Part shown: piece by piece, positions 48,731 to 62,370 of the stretch
How the letters are laid out: every line of letters begins with the position of its first letter
How positions within the stretch are numbered: the stretch's first letter is position 1
From: Flaccisagitta enflata
Lineage: Eukaryota > Chaetognatha > Sagittoidea > Aphragmophora
NCBI GenBank assembly: GCA_965153355.1
Contig: OZ231126.1
Coordinates: forward strand, 23,808,001-23,872,000
Length of the DNA stretch: 64,000 bases
Direction: 5' to 3'
Notes under the pieces: generated by a model
What the model saw: the letters and a program-made list of their open reading frames with translations, nothing else
Databases searched by the model: none
Told to the model about the DNA's origin: nothing
Made by a program: the position numbers and the translations under genes

Positions 48731-50159
48731 AGAAATCAGGTCATCATATGTTAAAACGATGATTTCTTTCATGTCTTGACTATTTTCCTCCTGACCGAAT
48801 CGCCGAAAACGTCCATACTGAGCAAGCCGATCCAACGAAGCAGACGTGAGGTCGAATACACTATTTAGTCGCGTGCACGCGAATCTACAATAGGCCAGGG
48901 GTTTTGAGTGAAAAATCGGAAAAAAGCTTATGTATTTTGCACTTTGGCTCAAAATCGATGTAGAATCACTGTTCTGTCTTCTAAAATCGACTGGGGTGTC
49001 AGTAAAATGTGACCGCCACCTCCTACCCCCCTCAAAATCAGGGGGCCTCACAATTTTGAACAATTCACCTTGTTTCCTCAATAAATTCTATTTGGATTGA
49101 TCAAAAAACCTGTGAAAGGTCTCATTTGAAAGATCTTCATTCAGAGAACATGAATTATGACTGATATGGAGGATGGGGCTCGTACAAAGCCCCTAAAAAA
49201 GCCCCTGGAGGACATTAAAAGGGGCTCAAAGGATACAAGATTGCGAAACATCAGAATTTTTGCTTATACCCTTTATCAAGATTAAAAAAATGAGGACGGA
49301 TGTTTAGGCGTAGTAAATGCAGAAAAATTCAGAATGGTGGGGGGGTCCTTGGGGGTTCCCAGGTCTTTTCTCAATGTCCCAGGCCATGTTTGAAGACAAA
49401 ACAGTAGTACTACATCAATTTTTAGCTTAAGTGCAAAACACATAAGTTTTTTTCTGATACCATTCATTTGGCATCCCCATCCTAGATGTTTTTTCTTTCT
49501 ATACATAAAAAACTGAAGGCCCCAGGGTTAATAATGGGTGAGCCAGCATCTTTTTCAACAAGCGCTTGTCCAAATCTGGTGGTTTAATGGCATGGTGTCA
49601 TAACTTCTAGGGCTCAATGACACCTACAACTTTGAAAGCTTACTGCTTTTAAACAAAAAAAGACAGAAGATTGCGCTTTGCGCTAATTTAAAAAGCGCAA
49701 AAAAATTTTTACCTCCTGAATTTTACCTCCTGAATTTTACCTAAATTGATTAAAATGAACCAAGTTACAAGCTTCCAAAGTTGGTTGAACTTATTGGAAA
49801 AAAGTCGAATTACGTAATTCGACTTTTTGAAATGTATGGGAGAAATAAAGTTTTCCATTTTCGGTTTGCGGCAATTTTAGAAAGTTGGGTCATTTTGGGG
49901 CTGGGATGATACATTTTTTTATATTCATTGCTAAGAAAGAGCTTATTTTTCTTTTTTAAATGGCGCCAACCAGAAGTCTCTACGATCATTAGTTTTGGCG
50001 CTGTGAATTTTTGAATCTTTTAATATTTTTCGTATTTTTTCAGAAATTGATATTTTTCACAGATCCTATTTTTCAGCCCCATGTCACAAGAGGGAAAAGT
50101 CAAGATGTTACAGAAATTAGCCCTAAGTTTTATGACACTAGCTTTTGCATTATACTCTG

Positions 50160-50485
<326 letters not shown>

Positions 50486-50899
50486 AAGACATAGGAAGAC
50501 GAAAAAAGAGACAGAGAGACAGATTAAATGACAAAAACAGGCATGCAGTCAACCAAACATCATGAGATGCACACAGAAGAACATGCACTGAAAAAGAGAC
50601 TCCCATTTACGACTTTTTTCCGGTCGGCAAGAGCCGCCTTTATTGGTAGAAAATTTGAAAAACTCCTCCAATTTTATCATTGATTTTGGCATCTTGCTGC
50701 TTCTAAACAAAAAAGATAGAACAATGCGCTCGGCACCAGTTAAAAGAGCGCAAAAAAATATTTAGTTACTTCATGAATTTCATCTAAATTGGTTAAAAAA
50801 CCACTAGAGACAAGCTTTCAAAGTTGGATGAAGTTTGAGAAAATTCAATTTCAACTTCCCATGTTTTGCCTTAGCTTTACAAGCTTACTGCATCTGAGA

Positions 50900-51165
50900 A
50901 AGCAAGGTCGAATACATAGCTAACGGGTAGTCACTTGCAGATGGTCAGGGGCAGTAATGGGGATGGGCAGGAGCCATTGCACTGTGAGAATGGGCAGAGG
51001 TCTGTCTCTCTGTCTGCTCACACATTTCTTTACATCAGTCAGTCTACCCATCTTCTTGTCAGCCTTCCCATTTGTCTATCTGTCTGCTTGTTGGTCTGTC
51101 TGTCGGTCTGTCTGTTGGTCCATCTGTCTTTCTGTCTGTCTGTCTGTCTGTCTGTCTGCTTTTTT
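50900..51165. repeat. Decayed hairpin-family end and GTCT tetramers
   Basis: GCAAGGTCGAATACATAGCT and GGTCAGGGGCAGTAATGG at 50905-50960. TCTG/GTCT repeats follow to 51165. Confidence 0.5.
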
Positions 51166-51764
51166 TTAATCTGTTGGTCCTTCCATCTCTCTCTCTATCT
51201 TTTTCTAGGAGAGAGTAGAACACCAAAATTTAGTATTTATCTCAATTTTGACTATTTTGGAGTTTTTAGTCAATTTGGAGATTTATGCATATGGTGTTTT
51301 GAGATCCCAAGAGGTTCTCCTGTGATCCTAACAGGGTCGACAATCAGTCTGACCACTTTTGATACTTGCTCTGCCGTAGATGAATATTTCAACAATAGTC
51401 TGATAAAAAATACAAAAAAATCTGACTTTTCTCAATTTTGGATCATTTTGACCTCTTTTGGGTATCCTTTGGGGGCCCCACGGAGGTCCCATCCTCCATT
51501 TTGATATTGATTCATGTTCTCCAGGTGAATATCCTTCAAATAAGACCACTCGCATGTATTTTTTATCCATTCATATAAATGTTATGAAGGAAACCAAGTG
51601 AATCACTCAAAATGAGGGGGGTGGCGGTCACAATTTCTCCATGTCCCAGGCCTTGATTGAAGACAGAACAGTGATACTACATCGATTTTGAGCCAAAGTG
51701 CAAAATACATAAGCTTTTTTCCGATTTTTCACTCAAAACCCCTGGCCTAATCTACAACCCACTC

Positions 51765-51815
51765 CGTCGGTCGGTCGGTCGGTTGGTCCGTCGGTCCGTG
51801 CGTCGGTAACACTTT
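51765..51815 (+). mobile_element. Hairpin-family tetramer array fragment
   Basis: CTCCGTCGGTCGGTCGGTCG, GTCCGTCGGTCC and TAACACTTTGC, contiguous with the inverted repeat ending at 51755. Confidence 0.45.
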
Positions 51816-52010
51816 GCTTTTTTTGCGTTGTTTTTGGTCATTTTGGGTCGTCTGGAGTTTTTTGGTTTTAGGTTTTTTGATTTTAGGTTTCTTGATTTTA
51901 GGTTTTTTGGTTTTTTGTTTTTTTTTGGTTTTCTGTTTTTTTGGGACATTGCAGGTTATTTTTGGTCATTTAACATGGTTTTTTGGTATGTTTTGGTCAT
52001 TTATGTTTTT
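51815..52010. repeat. TTTTTTGGTT-type simple repeat
   Basis: Diverged GGTTTTTTGATTTTA units of about 15 bp. Confidence 0.6.
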
Positions 52011-52015
52011 TTTGG

Positions 52016-52755
52016 TCTGCTGGTTTAAGTCTGCTGGTTTAAGTCTGCTGGTTAGAGTCTGCTGGTTTAGGTCTGCTGGTTTAAGTCTGCTTGTTTAAGT
52101 CTGCTGGTTTAAGTCTACTGGTTTAAGTCTGCTGGTTTAAGTCTGCTAGTTTTAGTCTGCTGGTTTTAGTCTGCTGGTTAAAGTCTGCTGGTTAATGTCT
52201 GCTGGTTTAAGTCTGCTTGTTTAGGTCTGCTGGTTTAAGTCTGCTGGTTTAAATCTGCTGGTTTAAGTCTGCTGGTTCAAGTCTGCTGGTTTAAGTCTGC
52301 TGGTTTAAGTCTGCTGGTTAAGTCTGCTGGTTAAGTCTGCTGGTTTAAGTCTGCTGGTTTAAGTCTGCTGGTTTAAGTCTGCTGGTTTAAGTCTGCTGGT
52401 TTAAGTCTGCTGGTTTAAGTCTGCTGGTTAGAGTCTGCTGGTTTAGGTCTGCTGGTTTAAGTCTGCTGGTTTAAGTCTGCTGGTTTAAGTCTACTGGTTT
52501 AAGTCTGCTGGTTTAAGTCTGCTGGTTTTAGTCTGCTGGTTTTAGTCTGCTGGTTAAAGTCTGCTGGTTAAAGTCTGCTGGTTAATGTCTGCTGGTTTAA
52601 GTCTGCTTGTTTAGGTCTGCTGGTTAAGTCTGCTGGTTAAGTCTGCTGGTTTGAGTCTGCTGGTTTAAGTCTGCTGGTTTAAGTCTGCTGGTTTAAGTCT
52701 GCTGGTTAAGGTCTGCTGGTTAACGTCTGCCGGTTAAAGTCTGGTTTAAGTCTGG
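52016..52755. repeat. 14-bp minisatellite GTCTGCTGGTTTAA
   Basis: More than 50 units with few variants (13-bp GTCTGCTGGTTAA and GTCTGCTTGTTTA types). Higher-order structure is visible, since variant runs near 52060-52230 recur near 52480-52620. Confidence 0.95.
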
Positions 52756-52989
52756 TTTAGTCATTTTTAATTGATTGGGTTGATAGAGTTGATTGATTTG
52801 ACTCAATTACAAAAGTCACCACTTTTTCCAGTGGTTCCGGCCTGTAATTGGGTGGGTTTCCACGGCCTCCAATACTTCATTAAGCTGATTGATTCTTCAA
52901 TTCATTCAAGTCAATCTAGTCAACTAAATCATTTTATTCATTTCTTATATTTCTCCCTGTTCAGTCATGTTGATTAAAAAGATACAATA

Positions 52990-53130
52990 AGGAGTCAGGT
53001 CAATTCAGTTTTTTATGTCTCGCACGCGACTTATAGGTGTTAGCCTTGTTAGATGCGTCCTCGCATCTCTACAAGAGGGTGTGTCCCCCGGTCGGAATGT
53101 CTGAAAGTCTGTCCGTAACGCGAAAATTTT
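52990..53130 (+). mobile_element. Hairpin-family junction: decamer variant end abutting subfamily C start
   Basis: GTCTCGCACGCGACTTATAG and GTGTTAGCCTTGTT (distal end) lead straight into the hairpin AGATGCGTCCTCGCATCT (53051-53068) and CTACAAGAGGGTGTGTCC. Confidence 0.65.
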
Positions 53131-53159
53131 GATACGCGATTCTCAAGGTTTTCTCTTCT

Positions 53160-53600
53160 TTTCTCTTCATGTCTCTTCATGTCTCTTTTATTTCTTATGT
53201 CTCTTTCATCTCTTTCGTCTCTTTTGTCTCTTTTGTCTCTTTTATCTCCTACATGTTTCTTATGTCTCCTATATGTCTCTTATATCTCTTATGTCTCTTA
53301 TTTCTCTTATGTATCTTAGGTCTCTTATGTCTCTTATGTCTCTTTTGTCTCTTTTGTCTCCTATATGTCTCTTATGTCTCTTATGTCTTTTATGTCTCCT
53401 ATATGTCTCTTATGTCTCCTATATCTCTTATGTCTCATATATCTCTTATATCTCTTATATCTCTTATGTCTCTCATGTCTCTTATGTCTCTTATGTCTCT
53501 TATGTCTCTTATGTCTCTTCATGTCTCTCTATGTCTCTTAAGTCTCCTCATGTTTCCTCATGTCTCTTCATGTCTCTCGAAGTCCCTTCATGTCTCTGTG
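53160..53600. repeat. 9-bp repeat ATGTCTCTT
   Basis: About 45 units of ATGTCTCTT and variants (CTATATGTCTC, ATATCTCTT). Ser-Leu-Met frames are a consequence of the period. Confidence 0.95.
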
Positions 53601-53604
53601 AGGA

Positions 53605-53842
53605 TGAGGCGAGGGGAGGGGTGGGGGGGGGGGTAGGGAGGCGTGGAGGTGAGGGGTGCGGGGAGGCGTGGGGGGCGGGGGGTTGGGAGGCATGGGGGGT
53701 TGGGAGGTGTTGGGGGAGGGGTGGTGGGGAGGCCTAGGGGGAGGGGTGGTGGGGAGGCCTAGGGGGAGGGGTGGGGAGGCGTGGGGGAAGGGGTCGGGAG
53801 GCGTGGGGGAAGGGGTTGGGAGGCGTGGGGGGGGGGGTTAAG
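53605..53842. repeat. G-rich minisatellite, potential G-quadruplex DNA
   Basis: GGGGAGGCGTGGGGGAGGGG-like units over about 235 bp give many closely spaced G3+ runs on the plus strand. Confidence 0.85.
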
Positions 53843-53844
53843 GG

Positions 53845-54770
53845 AGGAATCAGTTTATATTTTCGCTTTATCTCTGCATCTTTATATTTTCATATCATCA
53901 TATCTTCATATCTTTATATCTTAATGATTTATATCATAATATCTTACATCTAAAGAGGACGCATCTGTTGGACATCTCTTGGCCTTGGTTTCTTATAAGA
54001 AAGTCATTTTTTGGGCAAGCCTTCAATGTCTTTAGATTTGGGGTGGTTTCAAGGTTTAGATGTTTGTATGAATTTCCCCATATTTCCAAGTCTAGACAAC
54101 ATCTACTGTAGCTCATTCTATGAAAATGGCGCAAATCGTCTTGTTGGCGTGGCAGCTGCGTCACGTGCTGTCACGCCAGCTCTCGACTCAAGTGTCTTTA
54201 TCCAGACTTGGATTTTGCTCTAGTCTGAGGTGATTTTTACTTCCACTATCTAACTCCAAGGCCTCTACCGTGATCACGCCTGAAAACTCAGTCAATTAAC
54301 GTTGCATCAATTGATGACCGCTTTAGTTTTCGAAGTTTTCGGTGTTTTAGATGGAGTATAAAGAACGCCGAAAAAGCAAAATTAGACCAACCGAGGCGCT
54401 GGGAAGGCATCAATGAGTGTCGCGTCAGAAAACTCACATTGGAACGCACACTGTGACAAAAAAAATAATAAATAAACAAACATCAACTTAGAAGTTAGAT
54501 ATGCCGACCACTGTACCAATTGACGCAGATGTCAACGCTATTTGAAAAAAAAAAAACTGGCCCGCGACGATATTGTGAGTTTATGACCCTGTGTTGCTTA
54601 TTGTTTTGATTTTCTTTCATTTTGCGACGTCCGCACGAGGAAACATTGACACGAATTGGCAAATGTACACTCATTCTGACACAAGAATAGGAATGAGAAT
54701 GGAAAGGTGTGACAAGAGTGGGGACTGGAAGAGAAAAGCGTCGATTGGGTCCATGGGGTTCATCTTGACA
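53845..54770. other. No supported gene
   Basis: ATATCTTCAT-type repeats to 53950, then unique sequence. A 35-codon frame at 54126 (MAQIVLLAWQLRHVLSRQ) has good start context but no other support. Confidence 0.35.
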
Positions 54771-54773
54771 TCG

Positions 54774-54774
54774 G

Positions 54775-54861
<87 letters not shown>

Positions 54862-54973
54862 TTGTCGTTGTTGTTATTGTTATTGTTATTTGTTTTTTTT
54901 TATGTTGATATTGATGTTGATGTTGTTGTGGTTGTGGTTGTGGTTGTGGTTGTGGTTGTGGTTGTGGTTGTGG

Positions 54974-55024
<51 letters not shown>

Positions 55025-55079
55025 TTGCTTTTGCTGTTGTCATTGTTGTTGTTGTTGTCGCTAGTTATCATCATCAATT

Positions 55080-55165
<86 letters not shown>
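54774..55165. repeat. GTT, GTGGTT and ATC microsatellites
   Basis: GTT (54774-54860), GTGGTT hexamers then GTT (54925-55022), and ATC (55072-55165). Confidence 0.95.
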
Positions 55166-55166
<1 letters not shown>

Positions 55167-55229
55167 GTCGTTTTCATCATCAACATCAAACGGTTGGACT
55201 CGTAAATCAAAAAATTCAAAATATATGTA

Positions 55230-55705
55230 GATGAGCGCTTCGCAAGCTGACGTCGGAACGCGTCGAATGAGATTGAGCGGAAGCGGTCGCGGAAGCGCGA
55301 GAAAAAAACGAACAAAACCTGCGAGGGGAAGCGGAAAGAAGATAAAGCTCCGCGCGAAAATAAAACTAAATCAAAGTTTACGAGCAGCAAATGAATTTCC
55401 CGTGCCGAATGTACGTCTCAGAACCTCTGTGTATCTATCCTTCTCTCTGTCTTTATCTGTCCATGCCTTTACCTATCTCCATTGTCGATGTCTGTCCGTT
55501 TGTCTTTACGAATCCCTTTACGTGTACGCCCGTCTCTGTCCCTGCTTACAGATTAGCCTCGACTTGCATTTAGTCCATGTATCAGTCCGTCTCTTTGTGG
55601 CTCTGTCTCTGTCTCTGTCGCTCCTTAACTTTGTCGCTGTCTCTGTCTGTCTGATTGGTCTTGTCTCTGACTGGCTCTCGTCTCTGGCTGGCTCTCGTCT
55701 TTGGC

Positions 55706-55736
<31 letters not shown>

Positions 55737-56015
55737 TCCCTCTCTCTGTCTCTGCCTTCCTCCGGGTCTCCGAGGCTGTTTTAACTTTAACGATAATGAC
55801 TTTTTTAGCTTTCGCTGGAAAGTGATTAAATGAATGGCTGAGATTAGGTGCTCTTGAATGCAAAGAGTCGGCTCACAGCCGAAGAAAAGGGAGGAGAAGG
55901 AAAGAGGAAAAAGAGAGGAGAGAAGCAGGAAAGAAAGAAAAAAAAAAGGAGAAGAAAGGAAAAAAAATAGGAATGACGCAAAGAAATGGAGAGGAAATGG
56001 AAACGGAAAATACAA
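55230..56015. other. No supported gene
   Basis: A basic frame from 55231 (SGSGRGSARKKRTKPARG) is followed by CTGT/CTCT-rich sequence. It has no splice or start evidence and was not recognised. Confidence 0.3.
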
Positions 56016-56019
56016 AATG

Positions 56020-57149
<1,130 letters not shown>

Positions 57150-57625
57150 GCACAGCGCAATCTGTAGTGATATTATTCCCCGGGGGAAAAGCCCTAATAT
57201 CCCCGGTAGAAAATAATTAACAGTCTGAAATCCCCGGTTATTTGGGGACTAAACAGGGGATGTCCCTCAGGGATATCCCTGATTCAGTTAAGTTTTTTTT
57301 CATTAACAAATTTTTCATAGTAAACTAGAATTCAGTTAGTTTCATGAAGGAATCCTACTAGGAAATACCTAGGGAAATCCCCCGGGGAATTCCCTGTTGA
57401 AACCTGATTTTTTACTTTTACATAAAAAATTGATTGAGCATAACCTAACTCAACAGGGGACATCCCCGGGGGACCCCCTTTATATTCCCTTTAACATTTT
57501 TTTGACAAACTTAAAGAGGGATATAACTGGGGATTTCCAGACTTAAACTATTTTTTTACCAGGGATATTGGGGCTTTTCCCAAGGGGAATAATGTCATGG
57601 TTTTCTACTATAGATTGCGCTGTGC
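57150..57625. mobile_element. Palindromic MITE-like element
   Basis: GCACAGCGCAATCTGTAGT and the inverse bound arms of about 95 bp that also share ATTATTCCCC, AAAGCCC and ATATCCC segments. The middle contains GGGGATGTCC/CCCGGG-type repeats. Confidence 0.8.
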
Positions 57626-57639
57626 TTTGAGACAGCTGC

Positions 57640-58480
57640 CCTACCTTCAAATTTGAAACCGAATCGTACAGCATTTTGCCCTGTGTTTATCGATACGAAA
57701 TGATTTCGCGAGACACGTAAACCGCATTTCCTTAACTCAAGAAGATAAACTATTCAGATTCAAATAAAACGTGCTTTTCCATTGAATTGTTGTAGTTAGT
57801 ATTTATTTTCAAATGACTAATTGGTATTTCAAGCAGATTGTTCATTTGAGCTCCAGACCATTGGTTCCATTTTTGGTAAATCAACGTTTCGGTTCACTGA
57901 AAGAGAAAATATGCATTGCATAAATTTACTGAATTTACAGTGTGTTCCTGTGGTCTGTGGTTTGAATACACCGTATAAGCCGTATCAGAGAAAAACTATC
58001 GTAAATTCTTGGAAACGACAATAACAAAGAAGTGGTACCCAGTTACAAGGCTCATATTTCATCAGTCATTAAAGATTTAGCTTCCCTAGCCTTTAAAAAA
58101 GTATAAATATTTGCGCAAATTAATGCCGAGATATTTTCTACATTCCTGTTCCAAAATACAAGCTAGAACAGAAAAGGATCTGACCTCAGAAATGAGGCTA
58201 AATTCAGCCAAAAACGTACGACTGAAAAAGCGAGATGATGCTCCCTTCAACAAGTCGGGAAAAGATTAAAATATTGAAAAAATGTGTAAAACACAAGATG
58301 TTGGGTACAAACAAACAAACAAACAAAAATCCTCGGAAAAAATGACATATAAAATGACACATAAAATGACATATACAATGACATATAAAAATCATTTCAA
58401 TGGGGGCGGCGCTAATTAAATGAAATACGGTAAGTAAAGAGCCAAATTGACTGTGGATTGCAAATTACCTTCTGGTAACC
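57640..58480. other. No supported gene
   Basis: Unique AT-rich DNA. A 25-codon frame near 58193 (MRLNSAKNVRLKKRDDAP) lies about 90 bp after TATAAAT but lacks other support. Confidence 0.35.
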
Positions 58481-58500
58481 GGACCATTCCATAAACCGTA

Positions 58501-58963
58501 TCAATCCTGGTCTTGGTCACTGCCTTTTTTGTCCAAAAATGAAGCCATGATGGCCTTCTTTTTTTTCTTCGCGTCTTTCCTCGCGTTTATTACCAAAGAA
58601 AAGGTTCTGCCTTTTTTGTCCATCCAGAGGTTGCAACATCTGCATGGCATCCCTCCGTCTTCGAGCAAGGGCAAGTTGCCTAGATAGGGGGCTTTGACAC
58701 GAAATGATAGAAACAGAATAAATGATTTTGTATACGCCGTGCAGCATGCAGTTGAGAAGGGGGCGGCAAAGCTCCGAATGGCCATCCAATAGATAGAACG
58801 ACTGATTTTGATAAAGACTCACTGAAATGTTGCTATGTCGAGAAGTTACTCGATCTACTCACCCAATTTCGTCCGCTTGCCGATGATTCGCGTTGTCATC
58901 CTGATGCGATGATGCTATGATGATCAAGATGAGGAAGATGAGCATCGTTGCAGCGAATTTCAT
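58501..58963 (-). CDS. Candidate secreted or neuropeptide-like gene with signal peptide
   Basis: On the minus strand, ATG at 58963 has A at -3 and opens MKFAATMLIFLILIIIASS, a textbook signal peptide, followed by HQDDNANHRQADEIG and a consensus GTGAGT donor (exon 58863-58963, phase 2). A phase-compatible acceptor 61 nt on (AAAATCAG) leads into a frame that stays open to a TGA at 58501. A further possible 56-nt intron (GTATAC...CTATCTAG) would switch to a frame with dibasic sites spaced like a peptide precursor (DGQKR, NLFFGNKR, GFIFGQKR). The signal-peptide exon is convincing. Which downstream frame is used cannot be settled from sequence alone, and the gene may continue past a GTAATT donor near 58468. 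Confidence 0.5.
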
Positions 58964-59138
58964 CTTCTTAAACGTACTTACAAAAAAATCACGAAACCTG
59001 CTAAAGTCTGTTGAAAGAGGTAGAGTTGTTCAGTAAGACCTTTGTTGTTGTTTTAGAATGGTTGCTTAGGAACGTCAGTGTTTGTAAACATTAGCGAAGT
59101 GATGATTCATTTTACTTGTGCATGTAAACGGTATATAA

Positions 59139-59156
59139 ATCTATATATACAGTATA
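59139..59156 (-). promoter_or_regulatory. TATA-like sequence upstream of the signal-peptide gene
   Basis: The minus strand reads TGTATATATAGATTTATATA about 180 bp before the ATG at 58963. It is AT-rich and could be a core promoter, but the distance is long and it could be chance. Confidence 0.25.
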
Positions 59157-59207
59157 AGAGCAAAAATCCTGTGCGTGTGCTATGGTTGGCATAATTTAGA
59201 GGTCCTT

Positions 59208-59320
<113 letters not shown>

Positions 59321-59435
59321 AAGGACCCTTCTGTTTGGCAAATCGGTCTATGTATTCTTTGCCTCTCTCTGATTTGGAGAGTAAACCTTACCGAGTGGAA
59401 GCTGATGTGATTTGGTAATTGTATGAGTTTTCTAG

Positions 59436-59545
59436 GATGAATTGTTGCACATGTCACAATGAAGCCGGGTGGGAGCTTATCTATCGCGAGAAGCTATTCC
59501 GAGCTATTCCGAAAGGCATCATAAAGATGATCGCCGGACAATCGA
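59436..59545 (+). CDS. Candidate exon before an ACA microsatellite
   Basis: An acceptor-like GAGTTTTCTAG precedes a frame beginning MNCCTCHNEAGWELIYREK that ends in IIKMIAGQS. It then runs into an ACA/AGA repeat (Thr/Arg) and a hairpin element, so the 3' boundary is unclear. It was not recognised and may be chance. Confidence 0.2.
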
Positions 59546-59651
59546 CAACAACAACAACGACGACTAAAACAACAAGAACAAGAACAACAAGAACAAGAAC
59601 AACAAGAACAAGAACAACACCAACAACAACAACAAAAACAACAATAACAAT

Positions 59652-59810
59652 AACAAGGCCGGATACACGGCCATCAGTTGCGGACGGGTGGGCAGGGGCG
59701 GATATGCGCGTTTTCACACTTTTCGACTCGTGTCCACGGACCGACCAACGGACCAACAAACCAACTGACGGACAAAGCCTCTTAAAGAGTTGCGTGTCCG
59801 CAACTAAAAA
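59652..59810 (-). mobile_element. Hairpin-ended element, subfamily B, inside an AAC tract
   Basis: AACAAGGCCGGATACACGGC, AGTTGCGGACGGGTGGGCAG, CACTTTTCGACTCGTG, a GACCGACCAACGG array, AAGCCTCTTAAAGAG, and the hairpin AGTTGCGTGTCCGCAACT then AAAAAT. Both flanks are AAC-type repeats (59538-59651, 59815-59970), so it likely inserted into one tract. Confidence 0.85.
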
Positions 59811-59814
59811 TAGC

Positions 59815-59818
59815 AGCC

Positions 59819-59911
<93 letters not shown>

Positions 59912-59913
59912 GC

Positions 59914-59970
<57 letters not shown>
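59815..59970. repeat. AAC microsatellite
   Basis: About 50 AAC copies with one AGC. Confidence 0.95.
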
Positions 59971-59971
<1 letters not shown>

Positions 59972-60499
59972 GGGCAAAAAACTCGGTTTATATAGGAGAA
60001 AAAAATGCACAACCTCCTCTCTCTCTCCCCATCATGATCGTTTTCACACGGGTTGCTAGTTCTCACTCCTGTGATTCGGCTAATAATCTTGTCCTCATTA
60101 GGCTGTCCTCATTGTCCTCATTAGGCTGTCTCAACTCAACTCTCGCAAAGTAATTCGGCGAGAATAAAGAGTCAATAACTGTCGCAATCTCGTCGTTAAG
60201 GTGGGACTAATGCTAATTCCAATCTTTTTTCTTTTCTTTTTCTTTTTTTTTGTCGGCTTTGAGATCAACTTGAAAAGAAGAGTAGGGTGGAGAAAATGAA
60301 AGAAAAGATTTTGGTGAGGCTTTTGAAGTCTTAACTTTTAGTTAATGTAAGTTTTAATACAACTCAAACTTCCTGGAAAAGACGCTTTGTCCGTTGATCC
60401 ATCCGTTTGTCCATCCATCGGTTCAAGCATCCGTTGGTTCGTCCATCCATCGGTTTGTCCGTCTGTCGCTTGGTCACGCTCAAGTTGAACAGTGTGAAA

Positions 60500-60717
60500 A
60501 ACAAGCCCGGACACACGGCTACCCCAGTCGCGTGCGGGTGGGCAGGAGCAGTGCTGGAAAAGGTCACTAGAGCATGTGGGCAGGAGCAGTAGGCTCAAAA
60601 AGCTCAAAAAACGCCAAAAAAGTAAAAATGGGACCAACCGACCGACCGACCAACCAACTGACCGACCGAATGACGGACCGACATAGCGGGGTGCAGAGTC
60701 GCGTAGCACGCGACTAA
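60500..60717 (-). mobile_element. Hairpin-ended element, subfamily A variant
   Basis: AACAAGCCCGGACACACGGC, CAGTCGCGTGCGGGTGGGCA, GGAGCAGTGCTGGAAAAGGT, GCTCAAAAAGCTCAAAAAAC, an ACCGACCGACC array, and the hairpin AGTCGCGTAGCACGCGACT. A subfamily-type GTCC array on the other strand lies at 60380-60470. Confidence 0.85.
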
Positions 60718-60764
60718 TAACAGGGTTCCACTACTCCCCAGCAACACCAAAATCGACAACAATC

Positions 60765-60903
<139 letters not shown>

Positions 60904-62370
60904 CGCCGAAGGAAAACGTCAAAACGGAATTGCCTCAATCCATTTTCTATCATGAAAAATTCAAACGCGCTTCTTAGCATTCGGCTTCGACCTGGATTCG
61001 TCCTTGATTCGGCGGCGATTCGGCCGCTTTCCGGCCGCGAATCGGCCTCGACTGCGGCCGCGGTTTAACCGCGATTTTGCCGCCACTCGGCCATGATTTG
61101 GCCGTGATTCAATCGCGATTTAGTCGCGATTCGGCGTCGACTGCGTCCGCGACTTTGATGCGATTCTGTTACAATTTGGTCGCGATTCGGCTACGACTGC
61201 CGCCGCGATTTGGCGTCGAGCTGTCGACTGTTTCCGCGATTTGGCTGCGATTCTGCTGCGAATCTGCTGCGAATCTGCCGTGATTTGGTCATGATTTGGC
61301 CTCTATTCGGCTATGACTGCTTCCGCGATTTGGCGTCGAGCCATCTACTGCGTCCGCGATTTGGCTGCGATCAGGGTGTCACAAAATTTTTTGCTTCCTA
61401 CGAGCAAAATTTCTCCAAGTGTTCCTTCCTACTGGAAGTGCGTATGATTACCGCTTGTTGAACACCTTGTGTTACATGATGTACCATATTTTTTATAATT
61501 AGCGCCCCAGGCGCTTTTGATATTAGATAGTCGGGGAATGTAAGCGAATGAAAACCATTTGAAAAAAAAAACGTTTTATTGCCGGGTTTTATTGGTTCTT
61601 TTCAAAGAAATTTTGAAAAAAACTGACGAAAGTGTTTTTTTTTTAAATTTTGCCCCAATATCTAAGATTTCATTAAAAGCTGTAATTCTAACCTTTTTTA
61701 AAAACTTTAAATAACATTCAGAGTAATATCTTTCATCTTCAAGTCTTCAACATCTTGTATCTTCATATCAAAACTAAATAAATAATTGGTAATGCTATCT
61801 GACAAGGTGAGTGACGACATACTTAAAACAATGACAGAATTGTCAACAGTGAAATTGACAGCTTACAGTAGTCAATCGGATGGTATATGCATAGTGACAT
61901 AAGTGACTTGGTATATATCTAACACTGACAATGATTCTCAAAGTGATACTTGCATTTATTCATTTTACTTTTAGCAATGGCACTGGCATGATTTACGTCA
62001 CATGCACAACTGTGATTGATACAAAATTCTTTTTTGATTGGTTTTGTATTCATCAAAATTGGGGAATTATTTTCGATCCATATCAATCTTAAAAGCTGAG
62101 ATCTTGGAAATCAACTACTTGCTAATGATGTTCTTTGTGTCCAGTCACTACTAGAAAAATAAGTTCAGTTTCTGTGAGCAATGATGCAAGTACAAAATAG
62201 GTTCAATATCCTCAATGTCTTACAAACATCTCAACCTCATAGCAATCCTTTTAGAATGCTTTAAAATAGTATACACATGTAGAGTATGGTTGGAAAAGGT
62301 CATTTGTAGGTAATGCGCTATTAAGTTTTGAAAAACACCAAGCTTTGAAAAAAAACCTGATAAAAAACGG

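Noticed and set aside
53129-53841. Long Ser-Leu and Gly-rich frames
   Set aside because: Products of the 9-bp and G-rich arrays; there is no start context or non-repeat domain.
55230-55833. 200-codon frame beginning with a basic Gly/Ser/Arg segment
   Set aside because: Most of its length is CTGT/CTCT simple sequence, and the opposite strand is equally open.
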